A stretch of DNA of 64,000 nt. It comes from JAWKHR01 sp041394725 (GTDB lineage Bacteria; Acidobacteriota; Vicinamibacteria; Vicinamibacterales; SCN-69-37). Location: contig JAWKHR010000025.1 of assembly GCA_041394725.1 (NCBI GenBank), forward strand, positions 31,799 through 95,798, written 5' to 3'. Shown here one piece after another: positions 7,956 through 15,241 of the stretch (its first letter is position 1; each line of letters starts with the position of its first letter). Position numbers and translations under genes: made by a program. The notes under the pieces were generated by a model. The model was not told the origin of the DNA. It was given only the letters and a program-made list of their open reading frames with translations, and did not search any database.

Positions 7956-9101
7956 ATGGCGAGACCGTCCCAGGCGGAAGTGATCTTCCGCTTCATCATC
8001 GACAACTCGATCCTGCTCATCGTCGGAGCGGCGACCGCGCTCGTCTGGGCGAACCTCGACCTCGAGCACTACACCACGTTCGCGCACGGCCCGCTGCACT
8101 TCGCGGTGAACGACATCGGGATGGTGTTCTTCTTCGCGCTGGCGACCAAGGAGGTCTACGAGGCCACGCTGCCCGGCGGCCCGCTCTCCTCGCCGCGCCA
8201 GGCCGCGGTGCCCGTGGTGGCCGCGCTCGGCGGGATGATGTTCCCGGCCGGCATCTACGTCGCGCTCGTGCTGCTCATCGGCGACGGCGACCTGATGCGC
8301 GGCTGGGCGATCCCGTGCGCCACCGACATCGCCTTCTCGTACCTCATCGCGCGGATGATGTTCGCGAAGGGCCATCCCGCGATTCCGTTCCTGCTGCTGC
8401 TCGCGATCGCCGACGACGCGCTGGGCCTCATCATCCTGGCGGTGTTCTACCCGAGCGGGCCGGTCTCGATGGTCGAGCTGTTCGCGTGGCTGCTGCCCGC
8501 GATCGCGCTCGCCTACGCGTTCCGGCGCGCGGGCCTGGCGAGCTTCTGGTGGTACGTGCTGGGGCCGGGCGTGATGGCGTGGATCGGGCTGCACGAGGGC
8601 GGCATCCATCCTGCGCTGGCGCTCGTGCCGATCGTGCCGTTCATGCCGCACGAGAAGGTCGAGATCCGGCTGATCCACGCGCCGCGGACCGTGCGGCACC
8701 ACACCATGCATCACTTCGAGCACTGGTGGAAGGTGCCGGTGCAGATCGTGCTGTTCGCCTTCGGCCTCGCCAACGCCGGCGTCCTGCTGTCGAGCGTCGG
8801 CCACGTGACGTGGATCATCATGGTCGGGCTCATCGTCGGCAAGCCGCTCGGCATCGTGCTGACGACGTTTGTCGCCGAGCGGGTCGGGTTCCGGCGGGCG
8901 CCGGGGCTGAGCTACAACGCGCTCGTCGGCCTGGGCATCACCGCGGGCATCGGGTTCACGGTGGCATTGTTCTTCACCACCGCCGCGTTCCCGCCCGGGC
9001 CGATCCTCGACGAGGCGAAGATGGGCGCGCTGCTCAGCTTCGCCGCGGCGCCGCTCGCCCTCATCGCCGGTCGCCTGCTCCGGGTGAATCGACCGTCCTG
9101 A
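7956..9101 (+). CDS. nhaA: Na+/H+ antiporter NhaA
   Basis: 381 residues with about 11-12 membrane segments. It exchanges cytoplasmic Na+ (or Li+) for external H+. The ion-binding Asp pair is in LLLAIADDALGLIIL (Asp153-154), and the TM4 aspartate is in PCATDIAFSYLIARMMF (Asp124), as in E. coli NhaA. Other family segments are FFALATKEVYEATLPGGPLSS and HWWKVPVQIVLFAFGLANAG. A hydrophilic His-rich loop (VRHHTMHHFEH) precedes TM9. Start ATG lies 5 bp after pyruvate kinase. Its last 41 bases overlap the 3' end of the convergent SRPBCC gene. Confidence 0.93.
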   Translation: MARPSQAEVIFRFIIDNSILLIVGAATALVWANLDLEHYTTFAHGPLHFAVNDIGMVFFFALATKEVYEATLPGGPLSSPRQAAVPVVAALGGMMFPAGIYVALVLLIGDGDLMRGWAIPCATDIAFSYLIARMMFAKGHPAIPFLLLLAIADDALGLIILAVFYPSGPVSMVELFAWLLPAIALAYAFRRAGLASFWWYVLGPGVMAWIGLHEGGIHPALALVPIVPFMPHEKVEIRLIHAPRTVRHHTMHHFEHWWKVPVQIVLFAFGLANAGVLLSSVGHVTWIIMVGLIVGKPLGIVLTTFVAERVGFRRAPGLSYNALVGLGITAGIGFTVALFFTTAAFPPGPILDEAKMGALLSFAAAPLALIAGRLLRVNRPS

Positions 9102-9567
9102 CCGGACCGGCCTCGACGTAGCGCTTGAGCGCCACGAGCGAGACCTGCCAGCCGCGCGTGATGACCGCGTAGTAGCGGCGCCAGCGCGGGGACGGCTCGG
9201 CGCCTTCCTGCACGACGCGCAGCGCGCAGCCGTCGGGATGCGGCAGGCACTCGACGGAGAGCGCCATCGGACCGAGCGGCGCGCCCTCGGGCGGCAGCCA
9301 CCAGGCGTCGGCCACGGCGAACCGCCGTCCGGGCTCCGCTTCGATCACCGTGCCGTGGAAGGTGCCGCCCAGCGCGCCCAGCAGGTCGTCCCGGAACGGC
9401 GTCGTCGCCCACTGCACGGCGTAGACGCCGAAGGGGACCGGGGTGGTGACCGAGCGCACGGCCTGCCACCAGGCGCGCAGCGCGTCGGGCGCGAAGAAGC
9501 AGTCGAACACGTCACGCGGCGGCGCCTCGACGATGAGCGCCTGCTCGAAGCGGAGATCGTGAGACAT
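9061..9567 (-). CDS. SRPBCC (START/AHSA1-like) domain protein
   Basis: 168 residues forming a single SRPBCC fold: it opens MSHDLRFEQALIVEAPPRDVFDCFFAPDALRAWW, the usual first strand and Trp-bearing helix, and ends with the long C-terminal helix (YYAVITRGWQVSLVALKRYVE). These proteins hold hydrophobic ligands or act as AHSA1-like cochaperones; the ligand here is unknown. The 3' end overlaps nhaA by 41 bp on the other strand. The ATG abuts a 117-bp palindromic element, so there is no native leader or Shine-Dalgarno; expression must come from within or beyond that element, or the true start is internal. Confidence 0.85.
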   Translation of the reverse strand: MSHDLRFEQALIVEAPPRDVFDCFFAPDALRAWWQAVRSVTTPVPFGVYAVQWATTPFRDDLLGALGGTFHGTVIEAEPGRRFAVADAWWLPPEGAPLGPMALSVECLPHPDGCALRVVQEGAEPSPRWRRYYAVITRGWQVSLVALKRYVEAGPVRTVDSPGAGDRR

Positions 9568-9684
9568 GGGGTCAGGTCTTGGATCGCAGCCTCAGGCCGG
9601 CTGGCGTTACAGATTTGTCGTCGGTCACGCCTTACAATTCTGTCGTTGGCGCGGCGCCCAGGCTGCGATCCAAGACCTGACCCC
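9568..9684. mobile_element. REPIN/MITE-like palindromic element
   Basis: A perfect 25-bp inverted repeat (9568-9592 and 9660-9684; outer arm GGGGTCAGGTCTTGGATC) encloses 67 bp of lower-GC sequence. The arm resembles the GGGGTCAGGTCTTG ends of REP sequences linked to RAYT (TnpA-REP) transposases, as I recall them. The element fills almost all of the space between the SRPBCC start codon and the NamZ stop. No transposase gene is in the window. Confidence 0.7.
9607..9646. promoter_or_regulatory. Tandem TTACA/TGTCGT sites, possible BlaI operators
   Basis: Inside the palindromic element are two direct copies, TTACAGATTTGTCGT (9607-9621) and TTACAATTCTGTCGT (9632-9646), 25 bp apart, 12 of 15 bases identical. 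Each carries an ACA-N4-TGT dyad like BlaI/MecI operators (TACA...TGTA). A blaI gene lies 2.7 kb away. Assignment to BlaI is inference. Confidence 0.35.
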
Positions 9685-9694
9685 GCGTCAAGTG

Positions 9695-10855
9695 TCAGTA
9701 CATCATGAACTTGCGGCGGAGGGGCAGGAACGCGTCGACGGCGGCGCGCCAGGCGGCGGCGAGATCCGCCGCGCGGGCGCCTGACGCCAGGCCCTCGCGC
9801 AGGGAGGCCGATCCAAACAGGATGTCGATCGGCGGGATCGTGTGCTCGTACTCGTACGGCGGCTCGCGCCACGCGAACGCCGACGGGTCGGCACGCCGCA
9901 ACACGTCGATGACCGCGACTCCCGTCTCCACGGGTCGGAACATCCGGCGGTCCGTGACGTGAATCTGGCACCCGCCGCAGGCCGCGCGGGCGTGCTTGTG
10001 GAACGTCGGCTCGAACCAGTGGGGCCGGAAGACGACGCCGGGCAGGTCGAGCGCGGTGAGGGCCGCCGCCACGGCGTCGGCGTCGGCCCACGGCGCGCCG
10101 ACCAGCTCGAACGGCCGGGTCGTGCCGCGCCCCTCGGACACGTTCGTGCCCTCGAGCAGGACCGTGCCGGGATAGACGATGGCGCTGTCGAGCGTCGGCA
10201 GGTTCGGCGACGGCAGGACCCACGCGGCGCCCGTCTCGTCGAAGTACTGGTCGCGCGACCAGCCCTGCATCGCCACGACCTCCAGCTTCGCGCCGAGGCC
10301 GAAGTGGTCGTTGAACAGCCGCGCCAGCTCGCCGATCGTCATCCCGTGGCGCATCGGGATCGGGTACTCGCCGACGAAGGACTCGAAGCCCGGCGCGAGC
10401 ATCGGGCCCTCCACCTGCTCGCCGCCGATCGGGTTCGGCCGATCGCAGACCACCACGGGCAGCCCGTCGCGGGCCGCCGCGCGGAGGCAGTGCGCCATCG
10501 TGTAGATGTAGGTGTAGATCCGCGTCCCGACGTCCTGCAGGTCGATGACGAGGGCGTCCAGGCCGGCGAGCATTTCCGGCGCCGGCTCGCGCGTCTCGCT
10601 GTAGAGCGAGTAGACGGGCACGCGGCGGCGCGCATCGCGCGCGTGCGGCGTCTCGATCATGTTCTCCTGCAGATCCGATCGGATGCCGTGCTGCGGCCCG
10701 AACAGCGCGCCGATCCGCACGCCGGCGGCCTCGGCGCGGTCCGTGACGTGGCGCCAGCGCGCGTCCACCGACGCCGGATTGCAGACCAGCCCGACCGTGC
10801 GGCCGCGCAGCAGCTCCCGTTCGAAGAGCACGTCCGTCCCGAGCGTGACCGCCAT
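9695..10855 (-). CDS. DUF1343 protein, NamZ-type exo-beta-N-acetylmuramidase
   Basis: 386 residues from the ATG that overlaps the previous stop as TGATG. The sequence matches the DUF1343 family: LVCNPASVD, GALFGPQHGIRSDLQENMIE, VIDLQDVGTRIYTYIYTM, VVVCDRPNPIGG, and LVGAPWADADAV. The founding member, NamZ, releases MurNAc from the non-reducing end of peptidoglycan fragments, so a role in wall turnover or muropeptide recycling is likely. No clear Sec signal peptide is seen at this start, so its location is uncertain. It is the last gene of a tightly packed operon with blaI, an M56 peptidase and a PH-like protein, which supports a wall-stress function. Confidence 0.85.
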   Translation of the reverse strand: MAVTLGTDVLFERELLRGRTVGLVCNPASVDARWRHVTDRAEAAGVRIGALFGPQHGIRSDLQENMIETPHARDARRRVPVYSLYSETREPAPEMLAGLDALVIDLQDVGTRIYTYIYTMAHCLRAAARDGLPVVVCDRPNPIGGEQVEGPMLAPGFESFVGEYPIPMRHGMTIGELARLFNDHFGLGAKLEVVAMQGWSRDQYFDETGAAWVLPSPNLPTLDSAIVYPGTVLLEGTNVSEGRGTTRPFELVGAPWADADAVAAALTALDLPGVVFRPHWFEPTFHKHARAACGGCQIHVTDRRMFRPVETGVAVIDVLRRADPSAFAWREPPYEYEHTIPPIDILFGSASLREGLASGARAADLAAAWRAAVDAFLPLRRKFMMY

Positions 10856-11367
10856 CAGCGGGTCCTCATCAGCCGGCGCGCGAGGTACGCCGTGGTCATC
10901 GCCTCGCCGTAGGTGTTGCACTGCCAGCGGGCCACCTCCTCGCCGCCGGCCGAGACGAGCACCATCCGCTGCGCGCGTTCGACGCGCCGGACCCGGTGCC
11001 AGGGCCACGTCACGACGCGAGGTCCGGCGAAGACGAGCCGGCTGGAGGTCAGGAAGAGCTTCCCGGGCACCGCGTCGCCGTCGACGAGGCTGGCCGGTGC
11101 GACGAAATGGCAGGTGTCGGTGCCGATGACCCGGTGCTGGGTGACCAGCACCGGAAGCTCCGCGGTCGCGATGGCGGCCAGCTCTTCCAGGCCCTCGATC
11201 ATCTCGGCCTGGCGCTCGGTTTCGTCCTCGTCACCGGGGGGCGCCGCGGTGCGCAGGCGGGTGATCGTCTCCACGTCGGGGTCGGCCGCCGCGGCATCCG
11301 CGTCGGCCCACCACGTGGCCTGTTCCGGGGTCGGGGCCGTCCGTCGTCGGAACGCGCGCCAGAACAC
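10855..11367 (-). CDS. Uncharacterised protein with PH/GRAM-like segment
   Basis: 170 residues with no family I can name for certain. The N-terminal half is acidic and helical (EDETERQAEMIEGLEELAAIA). The C-terminal half (about 75-150) has the run of strands GKLFLTSSRLVFAG, VVTWPWHRVRRVE and MVLVSAGG. That pattern of strand-turn-strand with an SSRLVF-like signature is typical of GRAM/bacterial PH domains, which bind lipids or act as membrane adaptors; this is inference. It starts 1 bp after the M56 peptidase stop and overlaps NamZ by one base (TGATG), so all are translated from one message. Confidence 0.7.
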   Translation of the reverse strand: MFWRAFRRRTAPTPEQATWWADADAAAADPDVETITRLRTAAPPGDEDETERQAEMIEGLEELAAIATAELPVLVTQHRVIGTDTCHFVAPASLVDGDAVPGKLFLTSSRLVFAGPRVVTWPWHRVRRVERAQRMVLVSAGGEEVARWQCNTYGEAMTTAYLARRLMRTR

Positions 11368-11368
11368 G

Positions 11369-12307
11369 CTACGGCAGGACGGCCGCGGCGATCTCGAACG
11401 CCTCGTGCAGCATCTCGAGCGTCGCGAGACTCGCGACCAGCGCGAGCGCGACCAGGGCCTGGCGCGCGCGCGACGGGTGACGACGGGAGGTTTCGGTCGG
11501 GACGAGGAGGCGCGCCACGCGCTGTTCGAGCCGCTCGCCCCGGTAGAGCGCGCTGGTGGGCACGAGCTGCGGGCCGGCGGGCGCGAGCCGCGCCACCCGG
11601 ACGAGGGCCTGCGCGAGCGTCACCCGGCCGAGGTCCCCGTGCCGTCCCGCGGCATCGTCGGCCGCGAACTCCGTGGCTTCCTGCCAGGCGCCGTGCAGGC
11701 GACCGGCGGCGGGCAGCCACGACAAAAGGTCCGGCGTCGCGTTGAGCAGCAGCCGGAAGAGGTTGTCGTGCCGGTCCACGTGCGCCTGCTCGTGCGCGAG
11801 GATCGCCTGCAGCTCGTCCGGCGAGCACGTGTCGAGCACCGACCGGGCGATGAGCAGTCTCGGCCGCACGATGCCGAGCACCGCGACGACCGGGAACGCC
11901 GAGTCGGTGGCGAGCGCCGGAATCGTCAGCCCGTCGAGCGTCACCGGACGCGCGCCGTCGAGCCAGCCCTGGAGCACGCGCCGCGTGCGCCAGACGGCGA
12001 CCGCCGTCCGCAGCAGCGACGCGGCGAGCAGCACGAGCGGCACGATCGCCAGGCCGCGCAGGACGTAGCCGTAGGTCTCGTCGAGTGCGCGCGGCTCGAA
12101 CAGCGCGAACGAGAGCGCCGCGAGCGAGGCGGCGAGCAGGCCGGCCGCGAGCGGCAGGAGCCGAAGGCGCAGCAGCGCGCGGGCCCGATCCACCGGGGCG
12201 CTCACGCGGAGGCGCGCGAACACCAGTGGCGCGGCCAGGCTGCCGACGAGGCTCGCCCACGCGAACGCGACGAGCACGATGGTCACGAAGCGGGCCTCGA
12301 AGGTCAC
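11369..12307 (-). CDS. M56 family (BlaR1-like) membrane metallopeptidase
   Basis: 312 residues, GTG start overlapping the blaI stop as GTGA. Several membrane segments (about 7-30, 50-70, 83-103, and one near 285-305) surround a gluzincin domain with HEQAH at 172-176 and a downstream acidic EFAADDAAGR zinc-ligand region. BlaR1/MecR1 relatives cleave BlaI-type repressors when a sensor domain detects beta-lactam. Here there is no extracellular penicillin-binding domain: the protein ends soon after the last membrane segment. The signal it senses is therefore unknown. With NamZ in the same operon, a muropeptide or wall-damage cue is a reasonable guess. Confidence 0.88.
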   Translation of the reverse strand: MTFEARFVTIVLVAFAWASLVGSLAAPLVFARLRVSAPVDRARALLRLRLLPLAAGLLAASLAALSFALFEPRALDETYGYVLRGLAIVPLVLLAASLLRTAVAVWRTRRVLQGWLDGARPVTLDGLTIPALATDSAFPVVAVLGIVRPRLLIARSVLDTCSPDELQAILAHEQAHVDRHDNLFRLLLNATPDLLSWLPAAGRLHGAWQEATEFAADDAAGRHGDLGRVTLAQALVRVARLAPAGPQLVPTSALYRGERLEQRVARLLVPTETSRRHPSRARQALVALALVASLATLEMLHEAFEIAAAVLP

Positions 12308-12732
12308 GGCTGGCGGCCTTTCATCTCCTCGCGCTTGGCGCGGACCATCGCCTCGAGCTCGTCGAGGGCCTCGCGGTCGTGATCGCCGACGGCGCGGACG
12401 AAGAAGGACATGAGCGGGACGAGCGACGTGCCGTCGCTCTCGATGGCGCGCCGCAGCGCCGCCGCCGCGCGCGACGACTCGAACTCCTGCCGGGTCTGGC
12501 GCGGCGTGTAGTAGAACGCGCGCCCGCGCTTGACGCGATCCAGCACCTGCTTGCGGTGCAGCCGGTCGAGCGTCGTCATGAGCGTGGTGTAGGCGATGGC
12601 CGGGAACTCGGGTTGCAGGTCGCGGACCGAGGCCGCGTCGCCGCGCGCCCACAGCGCGTCGAGCACCTTGCGCTCGAGCGGGCCGATGAGCCCCGGCTGG
12701 TGGCCGGTGAAGAGGTTCATCCAGGCAGTCAT
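12304..12732 (-). CDS. BlaI/MecI family transcriptional repressor
   Basis: 142 residues from MTAWMNLFTGHQPG; an in-frame GTG six bases upstream is possible. The winged helix is clear: LGPLERKVLDALWARGDAASVRDL-like (here IGPLERKVLDALWARG), followed by IAYTTLMTTLDRLHRKQVLDRVKRGRAFYY. A C-terminal helical dimerisation region ends REEMKGRQP. The protein would repress its own operon until cut by the M56 protease encoded next to it (4 bp overlap). Upstream, 12733-12769 is only 37 bp and holds a TTGACC-like -35 for the minus strand but no convincing operator. Possible operators occur in the palindromic element at 9607-9646. Confidence 0.92.
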   Translation of the reverse strand: MTAWMNLFTGHQPGLIGPLERKVLDALWARGDAASVRDLQPEFPAIAYTTLMTTLDRLHRKQVLDRVKRGRAFYYTPRQTRQEFESSRAAAALRRAIESDGTSLVPLMSFFVRAVGDHDREALDELEAMVRAKREEMKGRQP

Positions 12733-12769
12733 GGTCACCGCGGAATACGCGCGATCCGCGGGGTCAAGT

Positions 12770-13732
12770 TTACCGCACGTCGCCGATTCGTCCGTGGCCG
12801 GCGTACACGTTGAACCGCCCGCCCCGCGCGAATCCGACCAGGGTGAGGCCCGCCGCGCGCGCCGCCTCCACCGCCAGGCTCGACGGCGCGCCCACGGCGA
12901 CCAGCCCGGCGACGCCCGCCACCGCGGCCTTCTGGACGATCTCGTAGGCGGCCCGGCCGCTGACCACGAGCAGGCCGTCGGTCGCCGGCAGCCGGCCCTC
13001 ACGCAGGGCCGCGCCGAGGACCTTGTCCACGGCGTTGTGCCGGCCCACGTCCTCGCGGACCAGCAGGCGCCGGCCCTCCGCGTCGAACAGGCCGGCGGCA
13101 TGGAGGCCGCCCGTCTCCGCGAACACGGCCTGGCCCGCGGCCAGCAGGTCGGGCAGGCTCGCGACGAGGGCCGCCGGCCAGCTGGGCCGTTCCCGGACGC
13201 CCGTCCCCAGGCGGTCGATCCGTACATCCGCCAGGCGGCCGCAGAGGCCGCAGGCGCTCGTCGTGACGAGCACGCGCGTCTGCAGCAGGTCAGCGAGGTC
13301 GATCGACGCGGCGACGATGGCGAGCGCAGCGTCCCCATCGCCGGCGCTCTCGCCATCGTCGGCCCGGTCCGCCGCGTCGGCGGCGTTCCGGCCGGCCGAG
13401 TCCGGGACGGCTGCGGCGTTCGGGCGGGCCGAGTCCGCCGCGCCAGCGGCGTTCGGGCCGGGCGCATCGCCGCGCGCGGGGCCAGGCACGAGCGTCAGTC
13501 GCTCGACGTCGGTCGCGCGGGTGATGACGCCCTCGGTGAACAGCAGGCCGTGCACGAGGTCCGCGTCGTCGCCGGGGGTGCGCATGAGCAGGCCGAGCGG
13601 CCAGCGCCGGTCGTCGCCCGCGCGCCCGACGTCGAGGCGCAGCGGCGACTCCACCGCGACGAGATCCTGATCGGGCCGCGGCCCGTCCTCGGTGAGGCGG
13701 ACGACGGGCGCGACGGTGGCGCGGCGCGTCAC
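12770..13732 (-). CDS. fdhD: Formate dehydrogenase accessory sulfurtransferase FdhD
   Basis: 320 residues. FdhD moves sulfur from IscS to the molybdenum cofactor of formate dehydrogenases. The sulfur-carrying Cys motif is ACGLCG (Cys161 and Cys164), and the C-terminal nucleotide-like fold has ETGGLHAAGLFDAEG, REDVGRHNAVDKVLGAAL and SGRAAYEIVQKAAVAGV, all typical. An odd insertion of about 50 residues (roughly 86-135), made of NAA/DSA-like repeats, separates the N-terminal part from the Cys loop. No formate dehydrogenase gene is in the window. Its ATG overlaps the stop of the phospholipase-like gene (ATGA), so they are coupled. Confidence 0.92.
   Translation of the reverse strand: MTRRATVAPVVRLTEDGPRPDQDLVAVESPLRLDVGRAGDDRRWPLGLLMRTPGDDADLVHGLLFTEGVITRATDVERLTLVPGPARGDAPGPNAAGAADSARPNAAAVPDSAGRNAADAADRADDGESAGDGDAALAIVAASIDLADLLQTRVLVTTSACGLCGRLADVRIDRLGTGVRERPSWPAALVASLPDLLAAGQAVFAETGGLHAAGLFDAEGRRLLVREDVGRHNAVDKVLGAALREGRLPATDGLLVVSGRAAYEIVQKAAVAGVAGLVAVGAPSSLAVEAARAAGLTLVGFARGGRFNVYAGHGRIGDVR
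13377..13470. repeat. Imperfect tandem repeat inside fdhD
   Basis: About three degenerate copies of a roughly 30-bp unit containing GCGGCGTTCGGGC and GGCCGAGTCCG. They encode repeats like PNAAGAADSA on the minus strand and form the non-conserved insertion of FdhD. Confidence 0.55.
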
Positions 13733-15177
13733 GGCGCCGGCTTCCGGCGGCGGCCGCTCCAGAGCGCGATCGCCTCGACGATGAAGCCGAGGCCAGTCCA
13801 GCCGGCGATGACGGCGAGGGGGGCGGCCACCACGAGCGGATGCCAGAAGGCGAGCGCCGCCAGGCCGGTCAGGATCGCGCCGGCGCCGATGAGCGGCGGC
13901 ACCTCGTAGTCCTCGAGCGGCCGGTTACCCGTGACGACCGCGCCGAGGCTGCGCCCCACACCGGTCACCGTGCGCATCACGCGGCGGGCCGATCGCCGCG
14001 CGCGCACGCGGGGCGGCGCGGGCGGCGGCACGGGTCGTCGCCACGTGCGCAGGACGATCTCGGTGGACTGCGCGAGGTCGCGCTCGAACTGGGTCGCGAG
14101 CGCGCCGGCCACGCCCGGGTCCTCGATCGCGACGTCCAGCTCCCAGTTGCCGATCCAGCTCGTGATGTTGAGGTTGGTCGACCCGATGCGCGCCCAACGC
14201 CCGTCGGCGACCGCCGTCTTCGCGTGGATCATCGTCCCGTTCCACTCGAAGATGCGCACGCCGGCCTCGAGCAGCGTCCGGTAGAGCGTGCGCGACACCG
14301 GCACGGTCCATCCGACGTCGCTGCCCTGCGGCAGGAGCAGCCGGACGTCGACGCCGTCGCCGGCGGCGCGCCGGAGCGCCTCGAGGTACGGGCTCGTGCC
14401 GAGGAAGTAGGCGTCGGTGATCCAGAGCGTGCGTCGCGCCATCGACGCGACCAGCAGGTCGAGCTGGAAGACGCTCGCCACGAACGGTTCGGTGGCCACC
14501 ACGCGCAGGTTCACGCCGCCCTGCTCCTGCGTGTCGGCGGGTTCGGGCACGTCGGGCGGGTCCATCGTGCCGCCGACGAGTCGCCAGCTCTCGGCGAACG
14601 CCGCCTCGACCGAGGCCACGGCGGGACCGGTGATCTCGACGCCCGTGTCGCGCCACGGATCCTGCCTGCGTTCCGGCCGGCCCTCCCACTCCTGCGCGAT
14701 GCACAGGCCGGAGACGAACGCGATGCGGCCGTCGACGGCGATGAGCTTGCGGTGGTCGCGCCGGACCCACCCGATGATCGGCGTCAGCGACGGCGGGTTG
14801 AACGCGTGGACTTCGCCCCCGGCCTCGACGAGCGGGCGGAACAACCCGAAGAGCGGCGCGAACCCGGTGCCGAACCAGTCGTAGATGACGCGCACCTTGA
14901 CGCCGGCGCGCGCCTTGGTCGCGAGCAGCTCGATGAACCGCCGGCCCACCGGGTCGCGGCGGATGATGTACATCTCGATGTGGATCGACCGGCGCGCGTC
15001 GATGATCGCGCGCGTCCAGGCGGGGTAGTTCTCCGCGGCGTCCTTGAGGATCCGGACGCGGTTGCCGCCGATGAGCGGGGCGCCGGCCGCCCGGCTGAGC
15101 GCCTGATCGGCCAGTTTCCGGACGTGCCGCAGGTCGTGGGGCAGCGCGGCGGGCCGTGCGGGGACCAGGCGGGCCAT
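13729..15177 (-). CDS. Phospholipase D-like / cardiolipin synthase family protein
   Basis: 482 residues with two HKD catalytic motifs: HRKLIAVDGRIAFVSG and HAKTAVADGRWARIGSTN. Enzymes of this kind join two phosphatidylglycerol molecules into cardiolipin or transfer phosphatidyl groups. The usual two N-terminal membrane segments of ClsA are missing; instead the protein begins with a soluble helical region and ends with two hydrophobic segments (about 425-470: LIGAGAILTGLAALAFW and PLVVAAPLAVIAGWTGLGF). Its exact substrate is uncertain. It is cotranscribed with fdhD (ATGA overlap), though no functional link between them is obvious. Confidence 0.87.
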   Translation of the reverse strand: MARLVPARPAALPHDLRHVRKLADQALSRAAGAPLIGGNRVRILKDAAENYPAWTRAIIDARRSIHIEMYIIRRDPVGRRFIELLATKARAGVKVRVIYDWFGTGFAPLFGLFRPLVEAGGEVHAFNPPSLTPIIGWVRRDHRKLIAVDGRIAFVSGLCIAQEWEGRPERRQDPWRDTGVEITGPAVASVEAAFAESWRLVGGTMDPPDVPEPADTQEQGGVNLRVVATEPFVASVFQLDLLVASMARRTLWITDAYFLGTSPYLEALRRAAGDGVDVRLLLPQGSDVGWTVPVSRTLYRTLLEAGVRIFEWNGTMIHAKTAVADGRWARIGSTNLNITSWIGNWELDVAIEDPGVAGALATQFERDLAQSTEIVLRTWRRPVPPPAPPRVRARRSARRVMRTVTGVGRSLGAVVTGNRPLEDYEVPPLIGAGAILTGLAALAFWHPLVVAAPLAVIAGWTGLGFIVEAIALWSGRRRKPAP

Positions 15178-15241
15178 CGGCGGACCATAGTACCCCGGGT
15201 CCGCCCGGTCCCCCGCACGTGCGCGCGTGCGTTCGCGCGGC

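Noticed and set aside
15178..15241. Terminator after the TonB receptor gene
   Set aside because: The 64-bp gap is GC-rich with CGCGTGCGTTCGCGC-like dyads, but no stem of useful length was certain.
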